NCBI GenBank assembly: GCA_016788565.1 | Contig: JAEUSP010000120.1 | Span: forward strand, 1 to 44,952 | Reading direction: 5' to 3' | Source: Chlorobiota bacterium | Lineage (GTDB): Bacteria; Bacteroidota; Ignavibacteria; OLB7 | Length of the DNA stretch: 44,952 nucleotides | In this document: positions 17,206 through 24,828 of the stretch, piece by piece | Layout: each line of letters opens with the position of its first letter | How positions within the stretch are numbered: position 1 is the first letter of the stretch | Notes under the pieces: generated by a model | Seen by the model: the letters and a program-made list of their open reading frames with translations, nothing else | Databases searched by the model: none | Told to the model about the DNA's origin: nothing | Position numbers and translations under genes: made by a program

Positions 17206-17532
17206 TTATGCAGCTTCCGTTTCTGCTGTTTCTGTTGCCTGTGGCGATTGCATCCAACGATCCAGCAGCACCATCCCAAACGGAATGACCGACGTGAGCA
17301 GAACCCGCAGAAGCCAACGCGTTGTTGCGCCAATCGCAATTTTCACCTGCAAAGCGTTGATGCAGAAAAGAACGAACAGCACCCCGTGGATCATCCCAGC
17401 GATCTGCACATACTCTGGCTTCCCTGCCCAGTATTTCATCGGCATGGCAACAAGCAGAAGGAAAAGGTAGGAGATGCCCTCAATCCAAGCAAGCAAGCGC
17501 AACTGCCGCATTCGGTTGTTCACAATAGCCAT
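17206..17532 (-). CDS. DUF3817-family membrane protein
   Basis: 108 aa from ATG 17532. There are three predicted membrane helices: LAWIEGISYLFLLLVAMPMKYW with the signature EGxSYLxLL, MIHGVLFVLFCINALQV, and LLRVLLTSVIPFGMVLL with the family's P-F-G motif. A short charged tail (ATETAETEAA) follows. The family is common in Actinobacteria and Bacteroidota and has no assigned function. A likely promoter (17742-17749) is separated from the start by MITE-like copy 2, so the transcript probably carries the whole element in its leader. Confidence 0.88.
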   Translation of the reverse strand: MAIVNNRMRQLRLLAWIEGISYLFLLLVAMPMKYWAGKPEYVQIAGMIHGVLFVLFCINALQVKIAIGATTRWLLRVLLTSVIPFGMVLLDRWMQSPQATETAETEAA

Positions 17533-17557
17533 TATTGATAGATGTGATTGTTGATAT

Positions 17558-17667
17558 ACTCGGCGCAAATTGGTTTGCGAAAATCTACCCAGCCAGGTGT
17601 GGTATGGATTCCCGCTTTCGCGGGAATGACAGTGATTGAATTTTTCGCAAACTACTCTGTTTGGAGT
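17558..17667 (-). mobile_element. MITE-like repeat element, copy 2 (110 bp)
   Basis: This is the inverted counterpart of copy 1: same 110-bp length, same terminal inverted repeats beginning ACTC, same TCATTCCCGC palindromic core, with about nine differences by eye. Both ends continue as TATACTC / GAGTATA, so the target may be TA-rich. It sits in the 5' leader of the DUF3817 gene, 25 bp before its ATG. The rest of 17533-17840 carries only the minus-strand promoter element. Confidence 0.8.
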
Positions 17668-17741
17668 ATAAACAGGTGATCTGGCCCCCCGCCGAACTGA
17701 CTCCACTGCCAGCTGTTCGCGTGGGCAGCTCCGGGGCGCGG

Positions 17742-17749
17742 CAAAGATA
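17742..17749 (-). promoter_or_regulatory. -7 element for the DUF3817 gene
   Basis: On the minus strand this reads TATCTTTG, an exact TAnnTTTG. It lies about 210 bp upstream of the ATG, with the repeat element in between. Confidence 0.4.
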
Positions 17750-17840
17750 GCCCTGTAGAAATCGCGCAGAAGGTTTAGGATTGTTGCCACGTGGCCTGAG
17801 TTGCTTGCGTTGCTCCGTTCCCCCGCTACGCTGCGGTTTC

Positions 17841-19235
17841 TCACCTCCCCAGCACAAACTCCAATCCCTCTTTCAGCTCCGGATTCCGGAAGCGGTAGCC
17901 GGTGGCCAGCAGAACCTGCGGCAGAACACGTTGGCTGGCAAGCAGCAGTTCCTTCCCCATTTGGCCCAGCAGCATTTTCAGCGCGAAGGCTGGCGCGGCC
18001 ACCATGCAAGGGCGATGCAGCACGCCGGCTAGGGTTCTGGAAAATTCTTGGTTGGTGGCTGGGTTGGGCGCAACAAGGTTCATTGGGCCGTGGATTGCTT
18101 CGTTCATCAGCGCGTGGTGGATGCCGCCGATGGTGTCGTCAATCGTGATCCAACTCCAGAACTGCTGGCCGTTCCCCAACGGCCCGCCAAGCCCCAAACG
18201 GAATGGGATCAGCATGGAAGCAAGCGCGCCGCCGGCGGGGGTTAGCACAATGCCGATGCGTGGATGCACCACCCGAATCCCCGCTTGGCGGGCGGGTTCG
18301 GCTGATTCTTCCCACCGCTTTCCAACCTCCGATAAAAACAGGTCGCCCGCCCCCTTCGATTCATCCAACAATTCCACGCCACGGTCGCCGTAGTAGCCAA
18401 TGGCCGATGCGGAGATCATCACCGCAGGTTTGTTGTTCAGTTGCGCAATGGTGTTTGCCAGCAATGCCGTTCCCCGCACTCGGCTTCCCACCACAGCTTC
18501 CCGTTTGCTTGCGGTCCAGCGCGCGGCAATCCGTTCTCCGGCCAGATGAATCACCGCATCAACCCCTTCCAACCGCGCCGAATCAATTTCCCCTGTTGCA
18601 GGGTTCCAGTGGATTGTTGTTTCCGATGAACGCCCTCTTGTTAGGCCAATCACTTGGTGCCCACCGCTGGTTAAGAACGCAGAAAGCTGAGTTCCAAGCA
18701 GTCCGTTCGGGCCGGAGATCAGCACCTTCAGCCGGGGTTTGTGGGCGTAAAGTTGGTGGTCGGCAAGGTCGCTGCGGGTTAGCTGGTGGCGGTAGCCGAA
18801 TGCGCGGTTGAACTTGCGGCGCGTGGCTCCGCCGGCCACCATTTTCCCAAAGCCGCCAAACCGGAACGCATACTCCATCCGGTCGGTAAGAATCGTTGTG
18901 TCATCGCCACCGGGGGCGAACTGATGAAGGTGCTGGTAGGTGGCAAACGGCCCTGATTCTTGGACATCCAAAAATTGCTTTCCAGAAATAAAATCTTGAT
19001 GCCGAATCACCCATTTCAGCGGAACGCCCCAGGGCCGAACGCGAAGCACCACACGCGCACCATCGCCGATTGCGCTGCCGATTCCGCTGCCAACTCCGCC
19101 AGTGCGGGAAATGACGTTCACCTTCTCCCAGGGGGGTGAAAGCCGGGTGAACGCGCCGGGGCGTTCGTGCCAATCGAAGACCTGCTGGGGTGTGGCAGTA
19201 ATCGGCGTTTGGTACTCGCAAATTTCTAATTTCAT
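17841..19235 (-). CDS. SRPBCC-domain / TIGR01777-type NAD-dependent epimerase fusion
   Basis: 464 aa. Residues 1-150 form an SRPBCC (START-like) domain (FDWHERPGAFTRLSPPWE, WVIRHQDFISGKQFLDVQ, then YAFRFGG), which usually binds hydrophobic ligands. Residues 168-464 form an extended SDR of the YfcH/SDR39U1 type, with dinucleotide-binding GPNGLLG at 175-181, DAVIHLAGE, SASAIGYYGDRG containing the catalytic YxxxD-type site, and the family C-terminus PQVLLATGYRFRNPELKEGL. The two-domain architecture is known in several bacteria, but the substrate is not. The next plus-strand gene (DoxX) is divergent, with a promoter in the shared region. Confidence 0.92.
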   Translation of the reverse strand: MKLEICEYQTPITATPQQVFDWHERPGAFTRLSPPWEKVNVISRTGGVGSGIGSAIGDGARVVLRVRPWGVPLKWVIRHQDFISGKQFLDVQESGPFATYQHLHQFAPGGDDTTILTDRMEYAFRFGGFGKMVAGGATRRKFNRAFGYRHQLTRSDLADHQLYAHKPRLKVLISGPNGLLGTQLSAFLTSGGHQVIGLTRGRSSETTIHWNPATGEIDSARLEGVDAVIHLAGERIAARWTASKREAVVGSRVRGTALLANTIAQLNNKPAVMISASAIGYYGDRGVELLDESKGAGDLFLSEVGKRWEESAEPARQAGIRVVHPRIGIVLTPAGGALASMLIPFRLGLGGPLGNGQQFWSWITIDDTIGGIHHALMNEAIHGPMNLVAPNPATNQEFSRTLAGVLHRPCMVAAPAFALKMLLGQMGKELLLASQRVLPQVLLATGYRFRNPELKEGLEFVLGR

Positions 19236-19315
19236 AACGGTGCGTTGTTGGTGCAGAAGTTGCTGGTTGCGGTTGCCGGTAATCTACGGCAGCGGCCCTT
19301 GCAATCGTTTTTTTA

Positions 19316-19347
19316 TTTGCTTCCCAGCACTTCCGAAGGTAGATTCG
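19316..19347 (+). promoter_or_regulatory. Promoter of the doxX-like gene
   Basis: TTTG at 19316-19319, 20 bp, then TAGATTCG at 19340-19347 (one mismatch to TAnnTTTG). It lies 76 bp upstream of the ATG at 19423. Confidence 0.5.
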
Positions 19348-19422
19348 CCCACACACACAACAGGCCCCTTTCTCAACTTCACATCAACAATTTCACATCA
19401 ACAACAAGCCCATCAGAACCTA

Positions 19423-19866
19423 ATGAAGCAACTGACACAATGGTTAGACTCCGCCAACAGCCGCGACACCGGGCTTCTTCTGCTTCGGCTGTTTGCTGGC
19501 TTCGCGTTGGCGTTCGCCCATGGCTACAACAAGGTGTTTGGGGACATCACCAAATTTGCCCAGGGGGTGAAGGAGATGGGGTTTCCCGCACCTGAGCTTT
19601 TTGCCACCCTTGCAGGATATTCGGAGTTCTTTGGCGGGCTGATGCTTGCGCTTGGCTTCGGCACGCGAATCAGCACGGTGATGATTGCCGGAACGATGAT
19701 TGTTGCGGGGTTCATCCGCCATGCCAGCGACCCGTTCCAAGCCCGCGAGCTTTCGCTAATGTATCTGTACGTGGCCACACTCTTCTTCTTTGTGGGGCCG
19801 GGGCAGTACAGCATAGATGGCATGATTGCCAAAAGGAAACGGAAATCGCAGCAACCAACTCAGTAG
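19423..19866 (+). CDS. DoxX family membrane protein
   Basis: 147 aa and integral membrane with four helices. The DoxX signature is clear: the N-terminal LLLLRLFAGFALAFAHGYNKV, GFPAPELFATLAGYSEFFGGLMLALGFGTRI with the conserved E in the second helix, and a third MIVAGFIRH helix. A basic tail (KRKRKSQQPTQ) follows. DoxX proteins are small membrane subunits often linked to redox or oxidative-stress complexes, but no specific partner is nearby. The start at 19423 gives the canonical length; frames further upstream have no family similarity. Confidence 0.93.
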   Translation: MKQLTQWLDSANSRDTGLLLLRLFAGFALAFAHGYNKVFGDITKFAQGVKEMGFPAPELFATLAGYSEFFGGLMLALGFGTRISTVMIAGTMIVAGFIRHASDPFQARELSLMYLYVATLFFFVGPGQYSIDGMIAKRKRKSQQPTQ

Positions 19867-19894
19867 CAATCGCGCTCGAAAGTAGAAGCTCCCG

Positions 19895-19927
19895 TTTGGA
19901 ACATACCCCGAAGTTGTGGTAGTATTG
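19895..19927 (+). promoter_or_regulatory. Promoter of the liv operon
   Basis: TTTG at 19895-19898, 21 bp, then TAGTATTG at 19920-19927 (one mismatch to TAnnTTTG). The expected start site is about 70 bp before the livJ ATG. Confidence 0.55.
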
Positions 19928-20003
19928 CCGCGCCTTTGGCAAGGGGGCGGTTTCCCAATCTTCCCCTGCATACTTCCTTCTGAACCATACCAACACCAAA
20001 TTC

Positions 20004-21176
20004 ATGAACCTTCGTCTGCTTACAACGGCAGCAGCAATTGCTGTATTCACGCTTGCCGGATGCTCCAAAACTGACAGTGGCGACAAGCCCGCTGGGGAAG
20101 CCGCCACCATCAAAATCGGCCAGATCGCTTCGATGACTGGCAAAGAAGCAACCTTCGGCCAACAAGTGGATGATGGAATCAAATTGGCAATTGAGGAGAT
20201 CAACAAGGCCGGCGGGCTGCTGGGGAAAAAAGTGGAGTTGATTACCGAAGACACTCAATCGCAAACGCCGCCAACCAAAACAGCAATGGAGAAATTGGTG
20301 AGCAAGGATCAAGTGGTTGCTGTGATTGGCGAAGTTGCCAGCAGCCGCTCGATGGCCGCCGCACCAATCGCCGAACGTGGGAAAGTGACGCTTCTTTCCC
20401 CAGCCAGCACCAACAGCAACGTCACGCTGGATAAAGATGGAAAAACCCTGAACTACGTCTATCGCATCTGCTTCATTGACCCGTTCCAGGGGACGGTGAT
20501 GGCGAAGTTCGCCAGCGAAAACCTGAAAGCAAAAAACATTGCTGTCCTGAAAGACAACGCCAACGATTACTCCGTCGGCCTTGCCAAAAACTTCACCGAA
20601 ACCTTCACCAAAAACGGTGGAACGATTGTTGAAGAACAAGCCTACGAAGGGGGACAAACCGACTTCAAAGCGCAACTGACAGCAATCAAAGCCAAAAACC
20701 CAGAAGCAATTTTTGTCCCGGGATACTACACCGAGGTCAGCCTGATTGCCCAACAAGCGCGCGAACTTGGCATCAAGGCCCCGCTGCTTGGCGGCGACGG
20801 CTGGGACAGCCCAGTGCTGACGCAAGGGGCAGCAAAGCAAGCGCTGGAAGGCTCCTTCTTCAGCAACCACTACTCCGAACAAGACACCAGCGCGGTGGTG
20901 TTGGAGTTCATCAAGCGGTACACAGCAAAGTATAATGAGGTTCCCGGGGCAATGTCGGCATTGGGCTACGACGCAATGAACATCATTGCCAAAGTGATTA
21001 AGGATGCGGGGAAAGCCGATGCCGAAACGATTGCCAAAGGCTTGGCCACCCTGAAAGACTACCCGGGCGTTACCGGAAAAATCACCATTGACGCGCAACA
21101 CAACGCCAACAAACCGGCAGTGGTGTTGCAAATCAAGGATGGGAAATACAGTTACTACTCAACAATCGCCCCCTAA
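20004..21176 (+). CDS. livJ: Branched-chain amino acid ABC transporter substrate-binding lipoprotein
   Basis: 390 aa. The N-terminus (FTLAGC, Cys20) is a lipobox, so this is a lipid-anchored periplasmic binding protein. The LivJ/Peripla_BP_6 fold is evident: IKIGQIASMTGKEATFGQQVDDGIKLAIEEINKAGGLLGKK (about 36-76), the conserved DTQS, VVAVIGEVASS and LLSPAST motifs that contact the ligand backbone, and GYDAMNIIAKVIKDAG near 330. It delivers Leu/Ile/Val, or a related amide such as urea or an aromatic acid, to LivHMGF. It heads the five-gene operon and is followed by a terminator, which would make it the most abundant product. Confidence 0.95.
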   Translation: MNLRLLTTAAAIAVFTLAGCSKTDSGDKPAGEAATIKIGQIASMTGKEATFGQQVDDGIKLAIEEINKAGGLLGKKVELITEDTQSQTPPTKTAMEKLVSKDQVVAVIGEVASSRSMAAAPIAERGKVTLLSPASTNSNVTLDKDGKTLNYVYRICFIDPFQGTVMAKFASENLKAKNIAVLKDNANDYSVGLAKNFTETFTKNGGTIVEEQAYEGGQTDFKAQLTAIKAKNPEAIFVPGYYTEVSLIAQQARELGIKAPLLGGDGWDSPVLTQGAAKQALEGSFFSNHYSEQDTSAVVLEFIKRYTAKYNEVPGAMSALGYDAMNIIAKVIKDAGKADAETIAKGLATLKDYPGVTGKITIDAQHNANKPAVVLQIKDGKYSYYSTIAP

Positions 21177-21190
21177 ACCAAATCGGAACC

Positions 21191-21236
21191 AGCGGGCCGC
21201 ACCGGCAAAAAAACGTCATGCGGCCCGCTGTTTTTT
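21191..21236 (+). terminator. Intrinsic terminator between livJ and livH
   Basis: An 11-bp GC-rich stem (AGCGGGCCGCA / TGCGGCCCGCT) with a 17-nt A-rich loop is followed by GTTTTTT. It lies inside the operon, so read-through probably sets the ratio of binding protein to permease. Confidence 0.85.
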
Positions 21237-21273
21237 CTTCGGCTCCTGCCCGTCCCTTCACAACGCTCTTTCA

Positions 21274-22182
21274 ATGGAAGAATTTCTACAACAGGTCATC
21301 AACGGTCTGTCGTTGGGCGCAATCTATGCGTTGATTGCCCTGGGGTACACCATGATTTATGGTGTGCTCCGGTTCATCAACTTCGCCCACGGCGATGTCT
21401 TCATGGTTGGTGCCTACATCGGATTTTTCATCTACCCCCTCCTTTCCGAATCGCTTGAAACCGGATACCTGACAGCGTTTGCGGTGCTGCTTGCGGCAAT
21501 GCTTGGCTGCGGCCTGCTTGGGGTGACGATTGAGTTTCTGGCCTATCGCCCGCTGCGGAACCGCCCCAAGCTCACGGTGCTTATCACCGCCATTGGCGTT
21601 TCACTCTTTCTGGAATACACAGGCCAAATTGATTTCGTCTTTGGTGCGGATTATAAAACCTACCCAACGTTGGTGGAGCGTTCTGCGGTTCTCTCCGGCA
21701 GCGGGTTATCGCTGGGAAGCGACCAAGTGATTGTATTTGTTGTGGCGATTGGGCTGATGCTGCTGTTGCGGGTGATTGTGATGAAGACAAAAATTGGCAT
21801 TGCAATGCGCGCCCTCTCCATGAACTTAAGCGCGGCCTCGCTGATGGGAATCAACACCAACCGGGTGATCTCCTTCACCTTCTTTATTGGCTCGGCACTG
21901 GCCGGCGCGGGGGCAACGCTGTACGCCATAAGCTACCCCAAAATCAACCCGCTGATGGGGGTTCTTCCCGGATTAAAAGCCTTTGTGGCCGCAGTGCTTG
22001 GGGGGATTGGAAATATCCCCGGCGCAGTGTTCGGCTCCTTCTTTATTGGCACTGCCGAAACCATGACCGCCGGCTACATCAGCCCCACCTTCCGCGATGC
22101 CATCGTCTTCGGCATCCTAATTCTCATCTTGATCTTCAAGCCGTCCGGCCTGTTGGGGAAAGGAGGTGTTGAGAAAGTATGA
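21274..22182 (+). CDS. livH: Branched-chain amino acid ABC transporter permease LivH
   Basis: 302 aa from ATG 21274. It is an integral membrane permease with about eight helices. The LivH landmarks are FLQQVINGLSLGAIYALIALGYTMIYGVLRFINFAHGDVFMVGAY (about 3-47) and the EAA-like loop IAMRALSMNLSAASLMGINTNRVISFTF (about 174-201). GLKAFVAAVLGGIGNIPGAVFG follows near 235. It pairs with LivM to form the channel. The last codons overlap the LivM start (ATGA), which implies translational coupling. Confidence 0.96.
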   Translation: MEEFLQQVINGLSLGAIYALIALGYTMIYGVLRFINFAHGDVFMVGAYIGFFIYPLLSESLETGYLTAFAVLLAAMLGCGLLGVTIEFLAYRPLRNRPKLTVLITAIGVSLFLEYTGQIDFVFGADYKTYPTLVERSAVLSGSGLSLGSDQVIVFVVAIGLMLLLRVIVMKTKIGIAMRALSMNLSAASLMGINTNRVISFTFFIGSALAGAGATLYAISYPKINPLMGVLPGLKAFVAAVLGGIGNIPGAVFGSFFIGTAETMTAGYISPTFRDAIVFGILILILIFKPSGLLGKGGVEKV

Positions 22183-23174
22183 GCAAAGTTGCGCGCCCGT
22201 ACCTTTTTCTTCTGGTTGGTATCATCGTTGCGTTTGGGTTATCGGCTTGGGCCGACGGCATTAACCCCTACGACCAACGAATCGTGATGAACATCGGGAT
22301 CAACATGATCCTTGCCGCCTCACTCAATCTGATTAACGGGTTCACCGGCCAATTCTCGTTGGGCCATGCTGGGTTTATGTCAATCGGGGCCTACGGCGCG
22401 GCCATTTTCACCACGATGATTGCCCCCGGAATGTTCGGCGAAGTTGCCGGAACCGGAATGCAAGATGTGGCGTTATTTATGGGGTTGCTGTTCGGTGGAA
22501 TTATTTCCGCGCTGATCGGGGTGCTTGTTGGTATCCCCTCGCTTCGGCTGAAAGGGGATTATCTGGCAATCGTGACATTGGGGTTTGGCGAAATTATCCG
22601 CGTCATTATTCAAAACATCCCCTCGCTTGGCGGATCGCTGGGAATTGCGAACATCCCACGCTACACCACATTTTTTTGGGTGTTTTTCATTGTGGCCATT
22701 GTGGTGTTTTTTATTCAGCAATTAACAAAATCAACCTACGGACAAGGCTTCCTTGCCGTTCGCGATGATGAAATTGCTGCCGAAGCAATGGGGGTGAACA
22801 CCACACGCTACAAAGTGGAAGCGTTTGTGATCGGCGCATTTTTTGCCGGCGTTGCGGGGGGATTGTACGGCCATTACAACGAACTTATCCGCCCTGCTGA
22901 TTTCGACTTTTTGAAGTCGGTAGAGATCATCGTGATGGTGATTCTTGGCGGGATGGGGTCCACCTACGGCGTGCTGTTTGCTGCGGCACTGCTAACCTAC
23001 GTGCCGGAATTTTTGCGCGGGTTCGAACTGTTCGGCGTGAAATTCGACAGCTTCCGAATGTCCATCTACTCCCTTGTGCTGATTATCCTGATGCTCACCA
23101 GGCCACAAGGATTATTCGGCGGAATTGATTTCAAAAAGCTGATGAAAAAAGAAATAAAATTTGGAAATAGATAA
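22179..23174 (+). CDS. livM: Branched-chain amino acid ABC transporter permease LivM
   Basis: 331 aa, with ATG overlapping the livH stop by 4 bp and an AGGAGG-type site inside the end of livH. It is a LivM-type permease: INMILAASLNLINGFTGQFSLGHAGFMSIGAYGAA (about 39-73), PSLRLKGDYLAIVTLGFGEIIRV, and the coupling loop QGFLAVRDDEIAAEAMGVNTTRYKVEAFVIGAFFAG (about 188-223). It forms the heterodimeric membrane channel with LivH. Confidence 0.96.
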   Translation: MSKVARPYLFLLVGIIVAFGLSAWADGINPYDQRIVMNIGINMILAASLNLINGFTGQFSLGHAGFMSIGAYGAAIFTTMIAPGMFGEVAGTGMQDVALFMGLLFGGIISALIGVLVGIPSLRLKGDYLAIVTLGFGEIIRVIIQNIPSLGGSLGIANIPRYTTFFWVFFIVAIVVFFIQQLTKSTYGQGFLAVRDDEIAAEAMGVNTTRYKVEAFVIGAFFAGVAGGLYGHYNELIRPADFDFLKSVEIIVMVILGGMGSTYGVLFAAALLTYVPEFLRGFELFGVKFDSFRMSIYSLVLIILMLTRPQGLFGGIDFKKLMKKEIKFGNR

Positions 23175-23205
23175 ACAATCTACTCCTTCTTTGCAACTGG
23201 CCACG

Positions 23206-23232
23206 GACAACTGACAACTGACAACTGACAAC
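23206..23232. repeat. Heptamer array (ACAACTG)n between livM and livG
   Basis: Almost four perfect copies of ACAACTG lie in the 69-bp gap between livM and livG, 12 bp before the livG ATG. It occupies the place of a Shine-Dalgarno sequence, so livG has none. Confidence 0.9.
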
Positions 23233-23243
23233 ATTCCAAATCA

Positions 23244-24011
23244 ATGTCTCTTCTGGCACTAAACAACGTCACGATCCGGTTTGGCGGATTAACCGCAGTT
23301 GGGAATTTAACCGAGACGTTCGAGCAAGGTTCCCTTTCGGGAATTATCGGCCCGAACGGAGCCGGAAAAACAACAGTGTTCAATTTAATCACCGGCGTGT
23401 ATGATCCAACCGAAGGTGGGATCACGTTCGGCGGACGCGACATTGTGCCGTTAAAGCCATACCAAATTGCGAACGTGGGAATCGCCCGAACCTTCCAGAA
23501 TATCCGGCTGTTTGGCGGGATGACCGTCAGCGATAATATCCGCGTGGCGTTCAACAACAACGCAAAATCTGGGTTGTTTGCTTCGGTGATGCAGTTGTTC
23601 AACTATCAACGCGAAGAGGAGAACTACCACAAGCAGATTGACCACTTGTTAGATATGTTCGGGATGCTGGATAAGCGGAACGAAATGGCGAAAAACCTGA
23701 ATTATGGAGATCAGCGTCGCCTGGAAATCGTCCGCGCATTGGCGTGTAAACCAAAATTGCTTCTGTTGGATGAACCTGCGGCTGGAATGAACCCCACGGA
23801 AAAACAGGAATTGATGAAGTTAATCCGCTACATCCGCGACACGTTTAACATTGCAATTATCTTGATTGAGCATGACATGAAAGTGGTGATGGGAATTTGC
23901 GAGCGGATTACCGTGATAGATTATGGCCACAAAATAGCGGTAGGAACGCCTGAGGAGGTGAAATCCAACCCAAAAGTTATCGAAGCCTACTTGGGGGAAC
24001 CCGCCCACTAA
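23244..24011 (+). CDS. livG: Branched-chain amino acid ABC transporter ATP-binding protein LivG
   Basis: 255 aa. It is an ABC ATPase with Walker A GPNGAGKTT (about 36-44), Q-loop in FQN at ARTFQNIRLFGGMT, a signature region LNYGDQRRLEIVRAL in place of LSGGQ (typical of LivG), Walker B KLLLLDEPAAGMNP and H-loop IEHDMKVVMGI. It energises import together with LivF. Its TAA stop is followed by the livF region. Confidence 0.96.
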   Translation: MSLLALNNVTIRFGGLTAVGNLTETFEQGSLSGIIGPNGAGKTTVFNLITGVYDPTEGGITFGGRDIVPLKPYQIANVGIARTFQNIRLFGGMTVSDNIRVAFNNNAKSGLFASVMQLFNYQREEENYHKQIDHLLDMFGMLDKRNEMAKNLNYGDQRRLEIVRALACKPKLLLLDEPAAGMNPTEKQELMKLIRYIRDTFNIAIILIEHDMKVVMGICERITVIDYGHKIAVGTPEEVKSNPKVIEAYLGEPAH

Positions 24012-24053
24012 TTGTTATCACGCATACTTCACACACTTTACACTGTACCGATC

Positions 24054-24761
24054 GTGCTTCAGGTTGAACATCTTCACGTAAACTACGGCGCAATTTCAGC
24101 GATTAAAGGGATTAGCTTCACAGTCCCTGAACGCTCCATCGTGACGTTGATTGGCGCAAACGGCGCGGGGAAAACAACCACCCTGCGAACAATTTCTGGG
24201 TTGGTAAAAGCCGAGTCGGGGAAAATTCTGTTTAAGGGGAAGGATATCACCTCAACTCCACCGCACCAGATCGTTTCGTTAGGCATCAGTCAATCACCGG
24301 AAGGTCGGATGATTTTCCCCGAATTAACCGTTCTGGAAAATTTAAAAATGGGGGCTTACCGCAGGAAGGATACGAAGGGAATTCAAGAGGATATGGAGTA
24401 CTGCTTTACTGTGTTCCCACGCTTAAAAGAACGGATAAAACAAGCTGGCGGAACGCTAAGCGGTGGCGAACAGCAGATGCTGGCCATTGCCCGCGCACTG
24501 ATGTCGAAGCCGTCTCTTCTGTTATTAGATGAGCCGTCGCTGGGGATTGCGCCGCTGCTGGTGAAATTAATTTTTGAGAAGATCGTTGAAATCAACCGCG
24601 ATTTGGGAACAACGATGTTGCTGGTTGAGCAGAACGCTGCAATGGCCCTGAATATAGCCCACCACGCATACGTGTTGGAGACAGGAGAAATAACCCTTGA
24701 AGGAAACGCCCGTGATCTTGCACAAAATGAGGAAGTTCAGAAGGCGTATTTGGGGATGTGA
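24054..24761 (+). CDS. livF: Branched-chain amino acid ABC transporter ATP-binding protein LivF
   Basis: 235 aa from GTG 24054, chosen because the family starts with LxVExLxVxYG and this gives VLQVEHLHVNYGAIS at position 1. An in-frame TTG at 24012 directly after the livG stop would add 14 unrelated residues. Walker A GANGAGKTTTLR, Q-loop SQSPEGRMIFPELT, signature LSGGEQQMLAIARAL, Walker B LLLLDEPSLGIAP and H-loop VEQNAAMAL are all intact. It is the second ATPase of the importer and the last gene of the operon, with a terminator 30 bp after its stop. Confidence 0.93.
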   Translation: MLQVEHLHVNYGAISAIKGISFTVPERSIVTLIGANGAGKTTTLRTISGLVKAESGKILFKGKDITSTPPHQIVSLGISQSPEGRMIFPELTVLENLKMGAYRRKDTKGIQEDMEYCFTVFPRLKERIKQAGGTLSGGEQQMLAIARALMSKPSLLLLDEPSLGIAPLLVKLIFEKIVEINRDLGTTMLLVEQNAAMALNIAHHAYVLETGEITLEGNARDLAQNEEVQKAYLGM

Positions 24762-24791
24762 TACCAGCGAACGTTTTCGGCATATTTTTGC

Positions 24792-24828
24792 AAAAGCAGA
24801 GCAACCCTATCGGTTGCTCTGCTTTTTT
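24792..24828. terminator. Bidirectional terminator shared by livF and the clc gene
   Basis: A 15-bp stem (AAAAGCAGAGCAACC and its complement) with a 5-nt loop ends in TTTTTT on the plus strand, with the matching A-run giving a T-tail on the minus strand. The last codons of the minus-strand clc gene (KKQSNR) are encoded within the hairpin. Confidence 0.9.

Noticed and set aside
24012-24053. TTG start for livF directly after livG
   Set aside because: The extra 14 residues do not fit the family N-terminus, while GTG at 24054 does.
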